Positions 25,621 to 38,315 of a stretch of 64,000 bases of DNA are shown here, in pieces (position 1 is the stretch's first letter; the number at the start of each line of letters is the position of its first letter). A model generated the notes under the pieces. It was not told where the DNA came from and did no database searches. It saw only the letters and a program-made list of their open reading frames with translations. The translations under genes and the position numbers were made by a program. Source of the DNA: Centropus unirufus (lineage: Eukaryota > Chordata > Aves > Cuculiformes > Centropidae); the NCBI GenBank assembly GCA_013397695.1, contig VYZI01000005.1, positions 4,453,218 to 4,517,217 of the forward strand. The letters are read 5' to 3'.

Positions 25621-28600
25621 AAATTGGGTCCTCATCATTGCGGGTCCTGGTTCTTTCCACACTCATGACCATTCATTAGGTCATTGAAGCTTACCCTGAG
25701 CACACACAGTGCAAGAGCAATAGAGATCAACAGTGAATAGGGATCTATGAGGATGCCCATGTTCACAGCTGGGAAAGCTAGAGGTTTATAAGGAATCTAG
25801 TCATCCAGAAATATGTGATGCTTCTTTGTATTGAGTAGGTAGTAAGAAGAGAGATGCAAGAAAGATTTTCTCAAGCTAAATGGAGGAGAGAGTACAATAC
25901 ATGGTACCAAGACTTTCTTTTTCAAATTCCTCATTTTTTGAATGTAATAAGCCAATATCATTAATTTGCACATATGCAAATAAATTGTCTTTTGCAATGG
26001 CCTGAGGTAATACCTGTTTTCTGCCAAGGAAATGCTAGATATCTCTGGCTTTTCATGTTCCCTTTTCTTTGACTATGGTTATAGACACATCCAAACCCAC
26101 TCCTTATTGATTGTCATTCCGCTAAAAGGCAGCAGATGCAGATCTACCTCAGTGCCTTTGTACGAGATTCAGGCTAAAAAACATTTTTACAACTTGCAGA
26201 GGATTTAAAAAAATTCTTAAACTGGATATGTTTGCTTGAGTGCTGGAGGTTTGCTTTTCAGTATCCCCTAGCCTGCATGCACTTACAGAACGTATTCAAG
26301 ACTAACACTATAGTTGTGTGTGATGATGACATACAGTGGTAGATCACACGCTGCATCAAGAGCGAGCCTAAGCAATTCAACCTTGAACTCATTTAACAGT
26401 AGGCATTGACTGCCCTTGTTAGACAATGCCATCACTGGCCGATTTCTAACATCTCACGATAGCTTCAGTTGTCTCAGAGTGGGATATAACTATGATTGAT
26501 CCCTGACACCTGGAAGGACAAGCACCAAATAGAAGAGTGGTTTGAATTTCAATCTTTTGATGATGTACTGATAGAAACACTGTAACACAGGCCTTGCTTG
26601 CAATTCTACTATGGAAATTTGCCTACTGACAGCTTTATTAAGAGTAACATGAGTTTTCTTTACAGGCAAGATCAGCCTCAAGGTGAAGGGCTTAATAAGA
26701 GAAAGGCTGTTTTATTACATGGATATAGATTCAATCTGATTTGGATAATTGAAAGTGGGGAGAACTTCACCCTCAATTCTCTTGCAGAGTTTGAGGGAGG
26801 AGAAAAGAAGAGGTAAATTTATTGTTTAAACTCAAGGCAACAAAGCAGTGCAGATGAAAAGTTTAGGACTTTCATAAACCACAGTTATTTTTTTGTCAAA
26901 AAGGGTATAGAATCTATAGTGTGGGGGAAAAAATCCCTTAGGAATAACTAGAACTGAGCAATTTTCAAATGATTTAGCTTTTGTGCGCTTCTACAAAATG
27001 AATAAAATAATCAAAGCCACAGATAAAAATAAAGTGGCTCTCCTAAAACACCAAGGCTATAGTTCAACTCTATTTCAACACAGTGCATTATGGTGAAGTT
27101 ATTCTTATGAGTTCTCTATAACAGCTTTTTGTTCTACAGTGAACGTCACAACTGTTCTTGCCTTTATTCTATTATTTCTGGCAAAATTTAAACCAAACAT
27201 TTTTTCTTTCTTTAGGAAAACAAAAAATATTATTAATAAATCTTTGAAATATTTATATGTGGTTATTTGTTATTTATATGTTATGTTTATATGTTATTAT
27301 TTGTTATTTCAGTTGTCAGTATCAATCATTTACAGTGTATTATGCATTTATTTTAATAAGTTTTACTTAAATAAAATCTAATTGCTGCTTATATTTCTTC
27401 ACAGAACTTGTAGAAAGAAAGATAGATAAGACATTTCTAGTTCCAGAGTAAGATAATTGAAATATATACCTCTTAGCACAACTGAAGGAATACAGATAAA
27501 AATAACAAAAATTCTACCCTGATAAGTCAATTTAGTTAATGGTATTATGATTCCAGTTTTACAAAATTGGATTAAAAACAACTATTTTATTATCAAGTAA
27601 AACCGCTATGACTTTCTTTTTAGCTACTGTGAGATAGTTCATTTTAGTCAACATAGGTAGTTACAACTCTCTCCTGAACCAAAATGTTCAAGAAGATCCA
27701 ATTTGTGTAAAGCTGAACATCTGCACCTATTATTCCACTGTAGGCCACTGTGGGAGCAGATCCCCACTGAGGAGAACAGATCTGGTTCAGGTATTTCCAA
27801 AAACACTCCCAGCCAGTGGAAGTGGTACTTCTGGACCCGGTGGGGCATGGCCTTCTACCAGGCACCTGACTTACATTCTTTCTAAGGTTTCTAGAACAGA
27901 GTGAAAATGCAGGTTAGGTGGATTTTAAGATCCAAGTAAATTTGCATTTTGCTTATTAGGGGGAAAATAACACCAAACATTTACAGTTGGATTTTATTTT
28001 ATTTTTTTGTAAGCAGACTCAATGAAACTTTGAAGAAAAGAGATGCATTCATTGTACAGACTTATCATTATCTTTACTATTAATGCTTCAGGGCAACCAC
28101 CATATAAGTATGTTTATCATCTGTTCATTAACACAGATCATTACTATAAAATGATGCAGTTATGCTCTGTTAAACCATCAGATAAAGATTCATCAACTTT
28201 CTCTTACACACACTTTAAATCAGGTTGTTGAAAACAGTTGCAATAAATTCCTATACCACAAGTGGTCATAAAACACATAGAGCCTATATTACTGTTCCTG
28301 CACCTCTAAATCATTTAGGTCATAATTTCTGAACCCTAGAAAAAATACTTGCTAGTCCTAATGTGCCCAATGGATGCGTATATTTTAATTAGTATTAAAA
28401 ATAATCAATAGAGACATATGAATTAAAATATCAGAAGTATAGTAACAGAGTGACAGTGTTTCACCTACATTTTGGATAAAAATATGAAAAAAATCCTTCA
28501 TTTGAGACATGAGTAGATAATGAGAGCATTACAAAAGCTTCCCTTGTCTGTATTCAAGATGTTGCTGAAAGTGTTTCCAAATTAGGAGAAAAAGCCAAGT

Positions 28601-28896
28601 TGAATTAAAATTCAGTCTAAATGTCCCGTTTACTTTTAGCTACAAAGCTTTTGCACTATAAAGATAAATATAGTTGCCATTACCAAAACCAACTGTTTTA
28701 AAATTTATAAATGGAAGGTATGAATAGGCAGATGCGCTCAGAACATTGTGCTTCAAGGTTTATTAGTATATTTTAAGGGTATATAAGAATGACATGGCAT
28801 TCAACCATCCAAGAGTTAATTTGCATTTCAGTACATTTTATTTTAAGAGATAAACAATCCTAAACAGAGTAGGACATGTTTTCTCATGTAACTAGC
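25621..28896. other. Unannotated AT-rich sequence
   Basis: No gene is recognised. A degenerate tandem of atttatatgtt-type units lies at 27250-27310. The open frames near 27644-27885 overlap on both strands and carry no known domain. Confidence 0.55.
27250..27310. repeat. Degenerate TTTATATGTTA-type tandem repeat
   Basis: Units atttatatgtggttatttgtt, atttatatgttatg and tttatatgttattatttgtt follow each other with indels. This is AT-rich slippage sequence. Confidence 0.65.
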
Positions 28897-29447
28897 TGTG
28901 GTGGTTTATCGCCAGCCAGCAACTAAGTACCACACAAATGCTGGCTCACTCCTCCCCACTCCTGGCCCCCAACCAGTGGGATGGGGAAGGAGAATTAAAA
29001 AAAAAAAAAAAGTGATAAAGACATTTTATAGGACATCAATGGAAGATATAATAATAATATGAATAGGCAAAGAATATGCAAAACAACTAAAGAACGATGC
29101 AATTGTGCTAAAGGACAATGACCAAAGCCCAGCATGTCCTTGAGCAGCAATCCTGCCCTCTGCCAACCTCCCAGTTTATACAATGAGCATCCTATTATAT
29201 GCTGGGGAATATCCTTTTGGCCAGTTTAGGTCAGCACTCCTGGCTACTCTACCTCCCAGCTTCTTGCGTGCCTCCCTGCTGCCTGAGCACAGGAATCTGA
29301 AAAGTCCTTGGCTTAGTATAAACCCTATTTATCAACAACTAAAATCATCAGTCTTTTATCAACTTTATTCTCATACTTAATAAAAAAACAGCACTGTACC
29401 AGCTATGGGGAAGAAAACTAACTCTGTCCCAGCTGATACCCAGAGAC
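28897..29447 (-). mobile_element. Solo LTR of an ERVL-like endogenous retrovirus
   Basis: This is a long terminal repeat, the promoter and polyadenylation unit of an endogenous retrovirus, left behind after recombination removed the internal genes. On the plus strand it opens with tgtggtggtttatcgccagc, then cagcaactaagtaccac, ccagtgggatgggg, gataaagacattttatagg, later ggaatatccttttggcca, and closes with gaagaaaactaactctgtcc. I recognise this series as the reverse complement of a very common avian ERVL-type LTR. Read on the minus strand, a TATAAA box lies at 29175-29180 and an ATTAAA-like polyadenylation signal has become TATAAA at 29025-29030. A 15-base A run (28997-29011) has expanded inside it. 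No gag, pol or env sequence is present on either side. A clean target-site duplication could not be established; edges are accurate to roughly 10 bases. Confidence 0.85.
29175..29180 (-). promoter_or_regulatory. TATA box of the solo LTR
   Basis: TATAAA on the minus strand sits in the LTR at the position where related avian copies carry their TATA box, just downstream of the tgctca motif. It is a relic promoter; whether it still directs transcription is unknown. Confidence 0.6.
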
Positions 29448-29577
29448 TACCCACTGCTGTGTTCCAGGAAGCAATTCCCTTTCCTGAATGTTAAATATCA
29501 TTAAAAATAAAACACTGAGAGCTTTGCAATAGGAATGTGTTTTCTCCTCATTTTGAGATGAGGCTGTGATTTTCAGA

Positions 29578-29602
29578 AAAAAAAAAAGAAAGAAAAAAAA
29601 GA
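29578..29602. repeat. A-rich (AAAG)n tract
   Basis: A-runs interrupted by single G residues form low-complexity sequence without a recognisable upstream element. Confidence 0.8.
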
Positions 29603-30060
29603 GAATGTCTAATATTTCCTGACAAATTTTAACTTCTTTTAAACAAGTTTATTATAAGCACTTAGAAAAAAACCCTATATTTGTTTTCTCTTACTTCACT
29701 GTCAGTATGAGTGTCATCCCATACATAGGTTGCTTCCAAAATGGTTATAAGCTCAAAAAAATAGTTATTTCTTCATAAAATAATGATGCCTGACCACTGC
29801 ATGTATTTTGGGATACACCCACCTATGTCTTCAAACACGTCCGTACCAAGAATGAGTTAGCCTTTCTTCACTGGCGTTACACAGAAATAAAAAAAGGGGA
29901 ACCACCTGTGCATCCAGTCACAGCCTTGAATACAACATCCTTTAAATGAGAAAACACCCTCCCAGAGCAAAACTTCCCCAGGGGACAACTACAACAGCCT
30001 CCCAGAAAGTTCTGCATGCTTAGTTCAGCTCAAATCACCTAAAACAGACAGCTCTGCTTC

Positions 30061-30390
30061 TCCTGGAGGGGTGAGGTGTTGCCATGGTAGCCCAGCACTC
30101 CCTGCCATCCCGAAAACCACCCAGGAGGCTGGGGAAGCGCTTATACAGGTAACTCCGAGCACGGAGCAGGAGGCCACAGCCACTTTCCTCAGACTCTGTG
30201 CAGAAGGGCCCAGTGTTGTGCTACCCAAGCTTGTTTCAGAGAAAATGCTGTGCACTGCCCTATTCCAACCCACACCTGGACTGAGCCTCGGCCACCCAGC
30301 CCTCCCCCACCGACCCCCCAGCTCCCTGCGAGCTCCAAGCCATTTCCATGCCTCCAGCAAGAGTAGGCTGAAGGGACCGTGTGTCACAGA
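30061..30390. other. GC-richer, CpG-enriched patch
   Basis: About 330 bases have clearly higher GC than their surroundings and contain eight CpG dinucleotides, while CpG is rare elsewhere in the window. Long open frames exist on both strands (142 codons plus, 120 codons minus), as expected where TAA and TAG are scarce, so they are not evidence of a gene. The patch could be an old exon, a small unmethylated regulatory element or an unrecognised repeat. Confidence 0.45.
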
Positions 30391-32088
30391 AGGAGTCCTC
30401 TCTAAGCCAGCATCAGTGGCAGCATGCCATCAAAGCCTACATTTTACTCATGGCCATGAATGGGAGGGAAGAGGGCTGAACAGGATGCAGGGCAGATGAA
30501 TAGTTATCAATAGTTACTCTCTGGGCCTCCCACGTGAAGAAGCAGCAAAGCTGCTAGAAAAGAGCCTCCATCTGCTCCTGGTAGGGACCACAAACATAAA
30601 TAACACCGTATGGTCAATGTTATCCAAGGCAGCTGTTACATCTAAAAGAATCCTAATATTACAGTATTCACCAATTTGCACATAATATTTAAGTAGAAGA
30701 TGATCCTAAAGAAATTCTAAATTTGGGGTTTAAGATAATGTAAACTTAAATAATTTATCTTTAATTACAGAGTGGGGAAAACCTACTGCAGCACTTCAGA
30801 AAATGGCCTTGTTTGGTACCACTTCAGGGTAGCATTTTACCAGAATCGATCCCCGTATTGCTACACAGGCAGATTGATGTAAGCAGGTAGCAAAGGGCAT
30901 TTCCCTCGTGCTCTTCAGATTCAGCCTCATCACTCAGAAACCCGTTTACACAGGTTGTTTTGAACAGAATGGCAAGGATTCTAGGTGATGGTAAGAATTT
31001 AAAATCAGCTTTGTTAATCTCAGAGCTCCTGAATCAAAGAAAAAAAAAACTGTAGTATGCAAATACTGCTCCCTTGGAACCACATTTACTTCGCTGTTGA
31101 TAAGCAAGGAAAATGCTTTACCTTCCTGCTTCTTTATGAGGTGACACAAAGTCTGTGCTGCATTTCTTCCTGTAGCTAGCAGACTAAGCTGTGTCAAGTG
31201 ATGGGATAACCATTGACTCCAAGCATTATGAATGATGCAGTGCAGCAGTGAACATAGAAGAAAAAAAAAACAGAAAGACAGTATTTCCCCATTTTAAAGA
31301 GAATCAACTGTCAGATTAATCTATACAAAAATATCTTAAAACAAAGATTGCTTCAGGAACCTCTCTACATTTTACAAAAGGCTGATAAACATGGCTTTAT
31401 GTTTTCCCGTCCAGATAGGCATAGCATGTCAGTCTCTAAACATCACTTTGAAAGACCTTATACTACCAGCTTTGATTTAGCAGAGCTGTTACGCAGCAGG
31501 AGCCCATAGGTATATACGTAAGGGGCGGATTTATTATTGAAGATGAAAAGGACATACAAAAAAGTGCATTGCTGAACTGCAGCTGTAGTGAATTATTTTC
31601 AGAAATTGCTGCCTAACAAAACATTAAGGGAGTGATCTTTTTCTCTACAACTTTTCCGCTCCATTTCATCAGGATTTATCACCTTTGATTAGAGCTGAGT
31701 GACTAATGTTCCTTTGACAGATCTAAACTTTTTCTTTATATGACTAATTTACATATAGTTTCTGCTACTGTTTTCTTCTAAAAGACACCTATTATTATTT
31801 TAACCCTGCCCAGAGGAAAAAAATGATAAATCTTTATCTTCTGATTTATACTGATCTGTTCTTTAACTGCAACTACCAGAAACAGTTGTGCTAACAATGA
31901 CTCAGGCCAGCAGTTTTCAAAACATATTTGCTCAAACTGTGGTTTGCATAGAATAAGGGTGATATTCAATTAACTCAAAGATTTTTTTTTCTTCCTAACT
32001 ATAGGATTGAAGCTCATGGGGGAAAAAGATCAGCCCTAAAACTTTTGAACTGTAAGCATTAACTGTTGTTTTTTTGTGCCTATTCTAG

Positions 32089-32108
32089 CAACTGAAGATG
32101 GCAACAAA
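32089..32108 (+). other. Candidate 20-nt micro-exon
   Basis: A T-rich tract running from 32060 ends in tattctag, giving an acceptor AG at 32087-32088. Twenty bases later a full GTAAGT donor begins at 32109. The enclosed bases could read TEDGNK in one phase. The sequence fits the splice consensus well on both sides, but such pairs also arise by chance in long non-coding DNA, and no neighbouring exon is known here. Confidence 0.2.
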
Positions 32109-32342
32109 GTAAGTTATTCTGTATTTCCAACAGTTTTGTCATGCATGAAACACACTTAGAAAGTCTAAGAAACACAGAAACTGCAATTAATGCAGTACAG
32201 ATCTGCTGACTTCCCAGGAAAGATGTTCAGAACATACCATTGTTGCAGTTTTAGGCTTGGAATTGCACCTTTTCTTATATTGACATTCATTTCCATCATG
32301 TGGGATTTCTTTGTTGTATTTGTGGGGGTCTTTTTGTGGATT

Positions 32343-32376
32343 CAAAAAACAAAAAACAAAACAAACAACAAAAAAG
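32343..32376. repeat. A-rich (CAAAA)n tract
   Basis: A-runs are interrupted by single C residues, with a similar caacaacaa tract about 100 bases downstream. Low-complexity sequence. Confidence 0.8.
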
Positions 32377-35300
32377 CCCAGAGCAGAATAAAAACCTTCA
32401 TGCAATACAAAACCCCAGCAACCACAAATAGAAAAAAATGAAACAAACTGTCGCTCCAACAACAACAAAGAAATCAAACAACCAGATTTAAGGTCAATAG
32501 GTGTTTTCATCACCCTCTTAATAGGTACCTTCCATGGAAGTTTCCTCCAGAACTCCTGCATCCCTGTAGAGCACTACTGACAGACACATTTAGAAGTGTT
32601 TCAGAAGTATATTTGTATTTCATTTTGAGGTGATTTGATTCTCACTATAGCCTTCTCTCACTGTTCCTCTCATAAGTTTAATTTTCATTCTCCACTGTAA
32701 CCGCCAAGGACAGCAGTATAGTTTCTTGTGTGGGTTTGCTTTCTTTTTTTTCATTTTCTTCCTAGAAATTACCAGTTTAATTGCAGTAATTTACCATGTG
32801 AAATGTTTATTTTTAGTGCTCACCCCTTTGGGGCGAGAACATCTGCTCAGGCACAATCAAGAAAAAGCAGATGATGGTATACCCAAGAACTGTAATGGAA
32901 GTACCTGTTTATACATTGACACATCACAGTTTAAAGATGCATTGTGAGTAATTTGTGACCCAACGTCACTCCCTACAACAATGGGACTAATGAAAAGCAA
33001 GGACCAAATCTAAACTATAATGCCACAGAGGAAATGCTCCCAATAGTATTGACCATTAAATCTTCAGCGTCTTCTAAAAAATAAATTATTGTGTTGCCTA
33101 ATTCGGATCCCCAGGAGCATTAGAAGAGGAGTCCGCACAAACAGAAGTATCAGACATCTTATTCTCTACAGATGCCATTGTTAGAAAAGGAAAGTACATT
33201 TGGAAGGTAACCAGTAACAAATCAGGTGTCCCAAATCAGACAGAACCTCTGAATAAACGCTTGAATGAGAAGGCTCAGAATGAACTTCCAGAAGAGACAA
33301 ATAACTGCCATTAGCATGAACTGCCCAGATTGCTTTCTGAAATTCTCTGAGCTGCTGAAGCAGCTGAGTTATCCCTGAAAGTAAAATACCCCAGTCTTTC
33401 CCCAAACCAGCTGTCATTCAGTTTCGAAGTTCATTAGCACAAGCAAGGAAAATCTGCCTTTCACCTCAATAACACAAATCTCAACTTAGCCAATACAGAT
33501 CCACCAACAGATGCAGGAGCAGAATCTTACAGCTCCTAAATGCTCCGCTCAGTATTTATTGCTGAACTGTTTTTTGCAGTTATGGCACACGAGCACTTGA
33601 TGAAATACTTATAGCCACTTCAATGTCTTTATAAGTTAAGTACTCAGATGTCATCAAAATGCAAACAAAGGAATTGATGGAAGCTCTCACTGAGGGATTT
33701 TGTCTTACCTTTCCCTTCCTGTCAAACACTAAACATCTTGAAAAATACTTGACAATCTCTGATTTGATACTAAGATTCTTCATTCTGGGGGCGCCACCAA
33801 AAAGATTAAAACTCAAAAGTAACTGTCCAATTTTCTCCCTTTTAGATTATTAAAGCAGAGGTCTATTTCTGGCTTCAACTGCTTACATGACAAGAGAATT
33901 TCAGGCAGCTTTTTGTGTGAGCTGCTCCATCTGAAATATTCAATAAGATACTGCTATTTTTATTTCTCTTAGTCTCTTTCTTTACCTACAACAATGACTT
34001 AGCTAAAGCTAAACGAGTTTCCCAGGAATCATTCATTCCACATTCACAAGCAGGCTTTCCCTGGCAAGGTACTGCATGCCCTTTGCTTCCCAAACAGAGA
34101 CTCTCTTTTCACCCTTCTATCTTAGAGCTACCTGTTTTCTTGGACAAATACAGGCAGGCAAAATATTAATAATGTGGCTTGGCACATCTCAAAGCCCCAT
34201 CTGGGATTTTGCAAAGAAAAAAAATTAAATGAAAATGTCACAGAAGAGGAGTTAAATTCCTGGTACCCTGCTATGATACATAAGATGATATTTTGACCCA
34301 TGGGACAAAAATAATGATCTTTTTTTTCTTTTTTTAAACAAGTTTCAATGAAAACTCCAAAAAGAATAAATTCATTTAAATTCTGCTGTCTGAATAGAAT
34401 TAAAAGGATTTATTCAGCTCAGTTCTTGGCTGGCAGCAATGCCCCTGAATGTGTGGTGTAAAAAATTATTCAAGCATTCGCTTCTATTGCTTTGCCCCCC
34501 CAGGTGAGCTGTTTGGCATTCCTGGATCGAAGCAGCTGGCATCCTGCACGTTAAAGAGTGGGTTTCCAGTGCATTGAGCCAAGGGCTCTGACAAACTCTC
34601 ACCACCAATTTGCCACAGCCTGCAGCCACTCTGCTGGCTCCCTGTGTTACTTCTGCTGCAAGTGACTGCCTTATCTCCTCTCCTTGAGGACCGGGATGCA
34701 CAGTTCCCAAGGCTCTGCAGTTCCCTTTCATATTCATCAAAATTGCAAATAAAATCACACATTCCCTTTAGCCAGTTCAATGAGTGCACGAATCTGCCAC
34801 ACAAGGACAGTAATAAAGAACCAGGAGACAGCAACACTTCAAATCACAATACTCTTTACTCCATGAATGCAAGTCAGAGCCTACGAAGGTTGGTCATAAC
34901 CAATCAACTCACTCTGGAACCTTTCAGCTCATTTTGTCAAAATGACATTTTGGGTTTAAGAGAATCTACCCAGACAGACATGTGGACTTTGCAATTTCCA
35001 CCTCCACAAAAACATTCAATACCTACCCAGCGGTATTTCCCAGCACTGCATCCTGCAGGAAACATATCCTCCCATGCAGCATCATAATCTCTCTGCTTCT
35101 GTTCTTGGCCAAACCACTTGAAGTAGAAGGCAAACTAAGATTTTTTTTTTTAAAAGTCAAATGTTCAGTCAAGTTCAAAAGTTCAGCTTTGCAGTTAAAT
35201 AAAGTAATTTCTCATTTAAATTTGTTCCTCAGGCACTAAAGCTTACTAAATAATTATACTTAAAACAATCCTGATGAAATCTTTTATACTTTAAGAATTA

Positions 35301-35762
35301 GAACATCAATTTAATTAAACAATTATAACAATGTACTGATTTTTTTCCATATCTTTCTCAGCAGAAAAAGAAGTCAACTTTAAAAATATATTCAGCCAGT
35401 TAATTTTTATTGAAAAGCAAAAACTTTCCCCCAGTTATGCTCCTGTGACTTTTACTGGCTTAATCCCCACTGCAAAATAGATACATCATAGGGAAAAATG
35501 TCAGAAGTGTAAATTTCAGTAATGGTGCCAAAGCCTTAGTAACAGATCATGAAATTCCAGATGTACAGCTCATAAAGAAGTGCTGGTAAAGAATATCCAA
35601 ACAGGATTTCTTAAGCCACTACTAGATAGTAAAATGTAATACTCAAATAGGAAGGAGGAAAATATCTTGGCATGTCTTTCCTCTTCTTTTTTTTTTTTTT
35701 TACTTAAAGCAAATGAAACACTCGTTTCAGAAGCCAGAACTACACAATTATTCAAAAGCAAC

Positions 35763-35826
35763 TAAAATAAAATAATTTTAATATAATAAAAATAATAAAA
35801 TAATAATAAAAATATTTTTATTTTTT
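35763..35826. repeat. AT-only block containing an 18-base palindrome
   Basis: About 60 bases consist solely of A and T, with AAT/AAAT units, and include the perfect palindrome AATAAAAATATTTTTATT at 35805-35822. Such sequence melts easily and can extrude a cruciform. A T15 run lies just upstream. Confidence 0.85.
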
Positions 35827-37439
35827 CAAACAAAATATATTTTTATGTACTTTTCTGTCTACATTTTTTTGGTGTGTTGTGATGATTTTTTTTAAAAACA
35901 GTGAAGAAATGAAAATGAACGAGTGCTTATTCAAAGCAAATATTTTCTCTTGCTTCTGGTACCTATATATAACTGCATGTGAGACTTCACATTAGACTGG
36001 TAAAGTACTAGGCGCTCATTAACGTGCAAGTGATGTGAAAATTCCAGCCTTCAGATTCTCTGCAGAGCTATTCAAATGAGGAAAAGCAGGCATTTCTTCA
36101 TTTCCTTTCTCAGAAGCATCTCATTTAAATACTAAGTAGGGCATGCCCGAAGAGAATGTCCCCAATTACTAAGCATTTTACTTATATCAACAAATTCACA
36201 CTCAGAAAGTGATCCAAGTCTATCAATATACAAATTCTGCCAAATGAAATTTATAGTAGCAGTTTCAAAGGCACACTGGCATTAGAGGAGGCATAGCATA
36301 GGTCTACTAGCTAAATGCACTTAATTCATCACTAACTGAAGCACCAAATATTTAATCCACCGAAGAATGAGGTTTTGCTTTACTCTTTCCAGCCATCATT
36401 GCAGCAACAAGCACCTTGAGTTAACACACAAAAGTGCCAAGGCCATTATTCTCAACACAAGTTTCCTCAGAGCCAATTGACACTTCTGGTGGATATTTAC
36501 ATGGTGTATACACACATAATTTAGATTTAAGTTTGCTTGTTATGCTGGTTGGACTTGGCCTTCAAGACACGTTCTCTTAATACGGTGAGTTATGGGCAGA
36601 GAAGCTGCTGCGGATTTTGGCATAGTTAATTGCGAATGAAGATTAAGGTGATGCAGAAGAGGGAACACATTGTCCTGCAGTCAATCAAGTACTTAGTTAA
36701 TCTTTCAGGAGATGCTTTTGTATTCCTAAATCCTCTCCTCAGGACTGAGTAAGTAGCACCAAGGGACTCTATACAGTATCATAGCTTATCCTCCTCCAGT
36801 AGCAGAGAGCTAGTTTATCAGGCCAGAAATGTGGTCTTTATTCATACTTAACATTTTATTAATTTAGTCATAAAATTATTCCTAATTAGCACCTACTAAT
36901 CATGGGCCCAGTCCATGGTATACCAATGTAATGCAAGTTTTCAAGCTGCTGTTGTAAGGGTGCATCTGATCCAGGGTGCAAAATACCCGCTGGATGTGAC
37001 CGTTTTCTCCTGCAGCAACAAATCTAGTTCAAACACTCCCTTATCTGGCTTTCAAGCCTCAACTGCATTCTGCACCAAAAGAATCAAATCCCTAGAGCAG
37101 GTCATAAGGAATTACTGCCACCCCCTTCCCATGCCACTTCAAAATATAAAGTCTTAGGCTTGGACAGGAGGAACTAATGTTGTGGGTACAACGCTACTCA
37201 AGGATTACACTTCACACTTTGAAGCAAAAGCCCCGGGAAAGTACTTTAACTTCCAGTCCTAGTGTGCTAAAATTTGAAAACAGCAGAAGCCTCCACATGC
37301 TTTTCAGGGATCAGGCAAAAGTAATCTGAGTATCAGGTCCCACAGATTCATTTCAGCAATCAGAAATGAAAATTACGCATTCACTCTACTGCATTCCAAT
37401 GTGTATTTTGATGCAGGGTAAATGAATTTTCTCTGCTAA

Positions 37440-37545
37440 TGTGCTCCAGTTACTTCACAACCTTGTTAATTAGGCAGTTCTGTGCAACATTATTGTTCCA
37501 ATTCCTGCAGAATAACAGCTTCCTTTGCTATTGTTCATTTTCTTT
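37440..37545. promoter_or_regulatory. Candidate conserved non-coding enhancer block
   Basis: Within about 100 bases there is a homeodomain-type site (ttaattagg, near 37466), two SOX-type attgttc sites (near 37492 and 37531) and an overall texture typical of developmental enhancers. This is inference from motif content alone; conservation cannot be judged from one sequence. Confidence 0.2.
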
Positions 37546-38298
37546 TTTTAACTCATTGAGCATATAGATATGTACAACATGTCAAAAAGTAATTCTAGAC
37601 ATGCTTGTGACAACAAATCTATCAATATCTTATTGAAAAGCAAGATTCAGTTCTTGCTTATCCTCCAGCGTGATTCCACTAAGAGCCCAGAAGGAGCTGC
37701 CTACACCACAGCTGCACCAGTGTCTTCTGCTATCGCAGGTGCCTCACTGCTTTCTGCATCCCTGTCCAGAAATTGAGTCAGGGATCCGGGGCAGTGGTTG
37801 CTCTTCGTTTGCTCTCCAGGCTAGGGTGAGGGAAGGACTCCCCTTTTCTACATCTTTACCCAGACAGAAAGGAAGAGAAGTGGGAACTCTCCAGCAAGCC
37901 AGTTGTCGGGAAAATATGGCCCTGAGCTAGCATGCTGGAGCTTGCTAGGAAGAGCCTACTGTGATAGTCGTAAGTAGCTTAACTGAACTGCTTTTAAAAA
38001 TATCTACTTTAACTAGGTACCTAAGCTAGCTGAGGAGGACTTGTAGCTTTACAGATGCTTTTTGCAACTAGGAAACAAGATACTCAGTTTAATGAGGGCT
38101 TTAGCTACCTCTGTAGTGCAACCTTTGCTGCATTTGCAGCTTGAGCAAGTACACTCCACTTCTGCAAGATCTGTACAAGTCAATACAATAAACACTTTCA
38201 AGTCATATTTCTTCAATACACAATAACTACAAGTATTCCAGGGTTTTATTCTCAACATAGCAGGAAATAAGATTGCTTATAAATCTTAGCCTCTATCC

Positions 38299-38315
38299 AA
38301 AAAAAAAAAAAAAAA
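38299..38315. repeat. A17 homopolymer
   Basis: A run of seventeen A residues follows ctctatcc. It may be a retroposon tail, but no body is recognised upstream. Confidence 0.85.

Noticed and set aside
34414..35087. Overlapping 114-147 codon frames on both strands
   Set aside because: The frames overlap in antisense and in shifted frames, have no known domain, and lie in sequence of ordinary composition.
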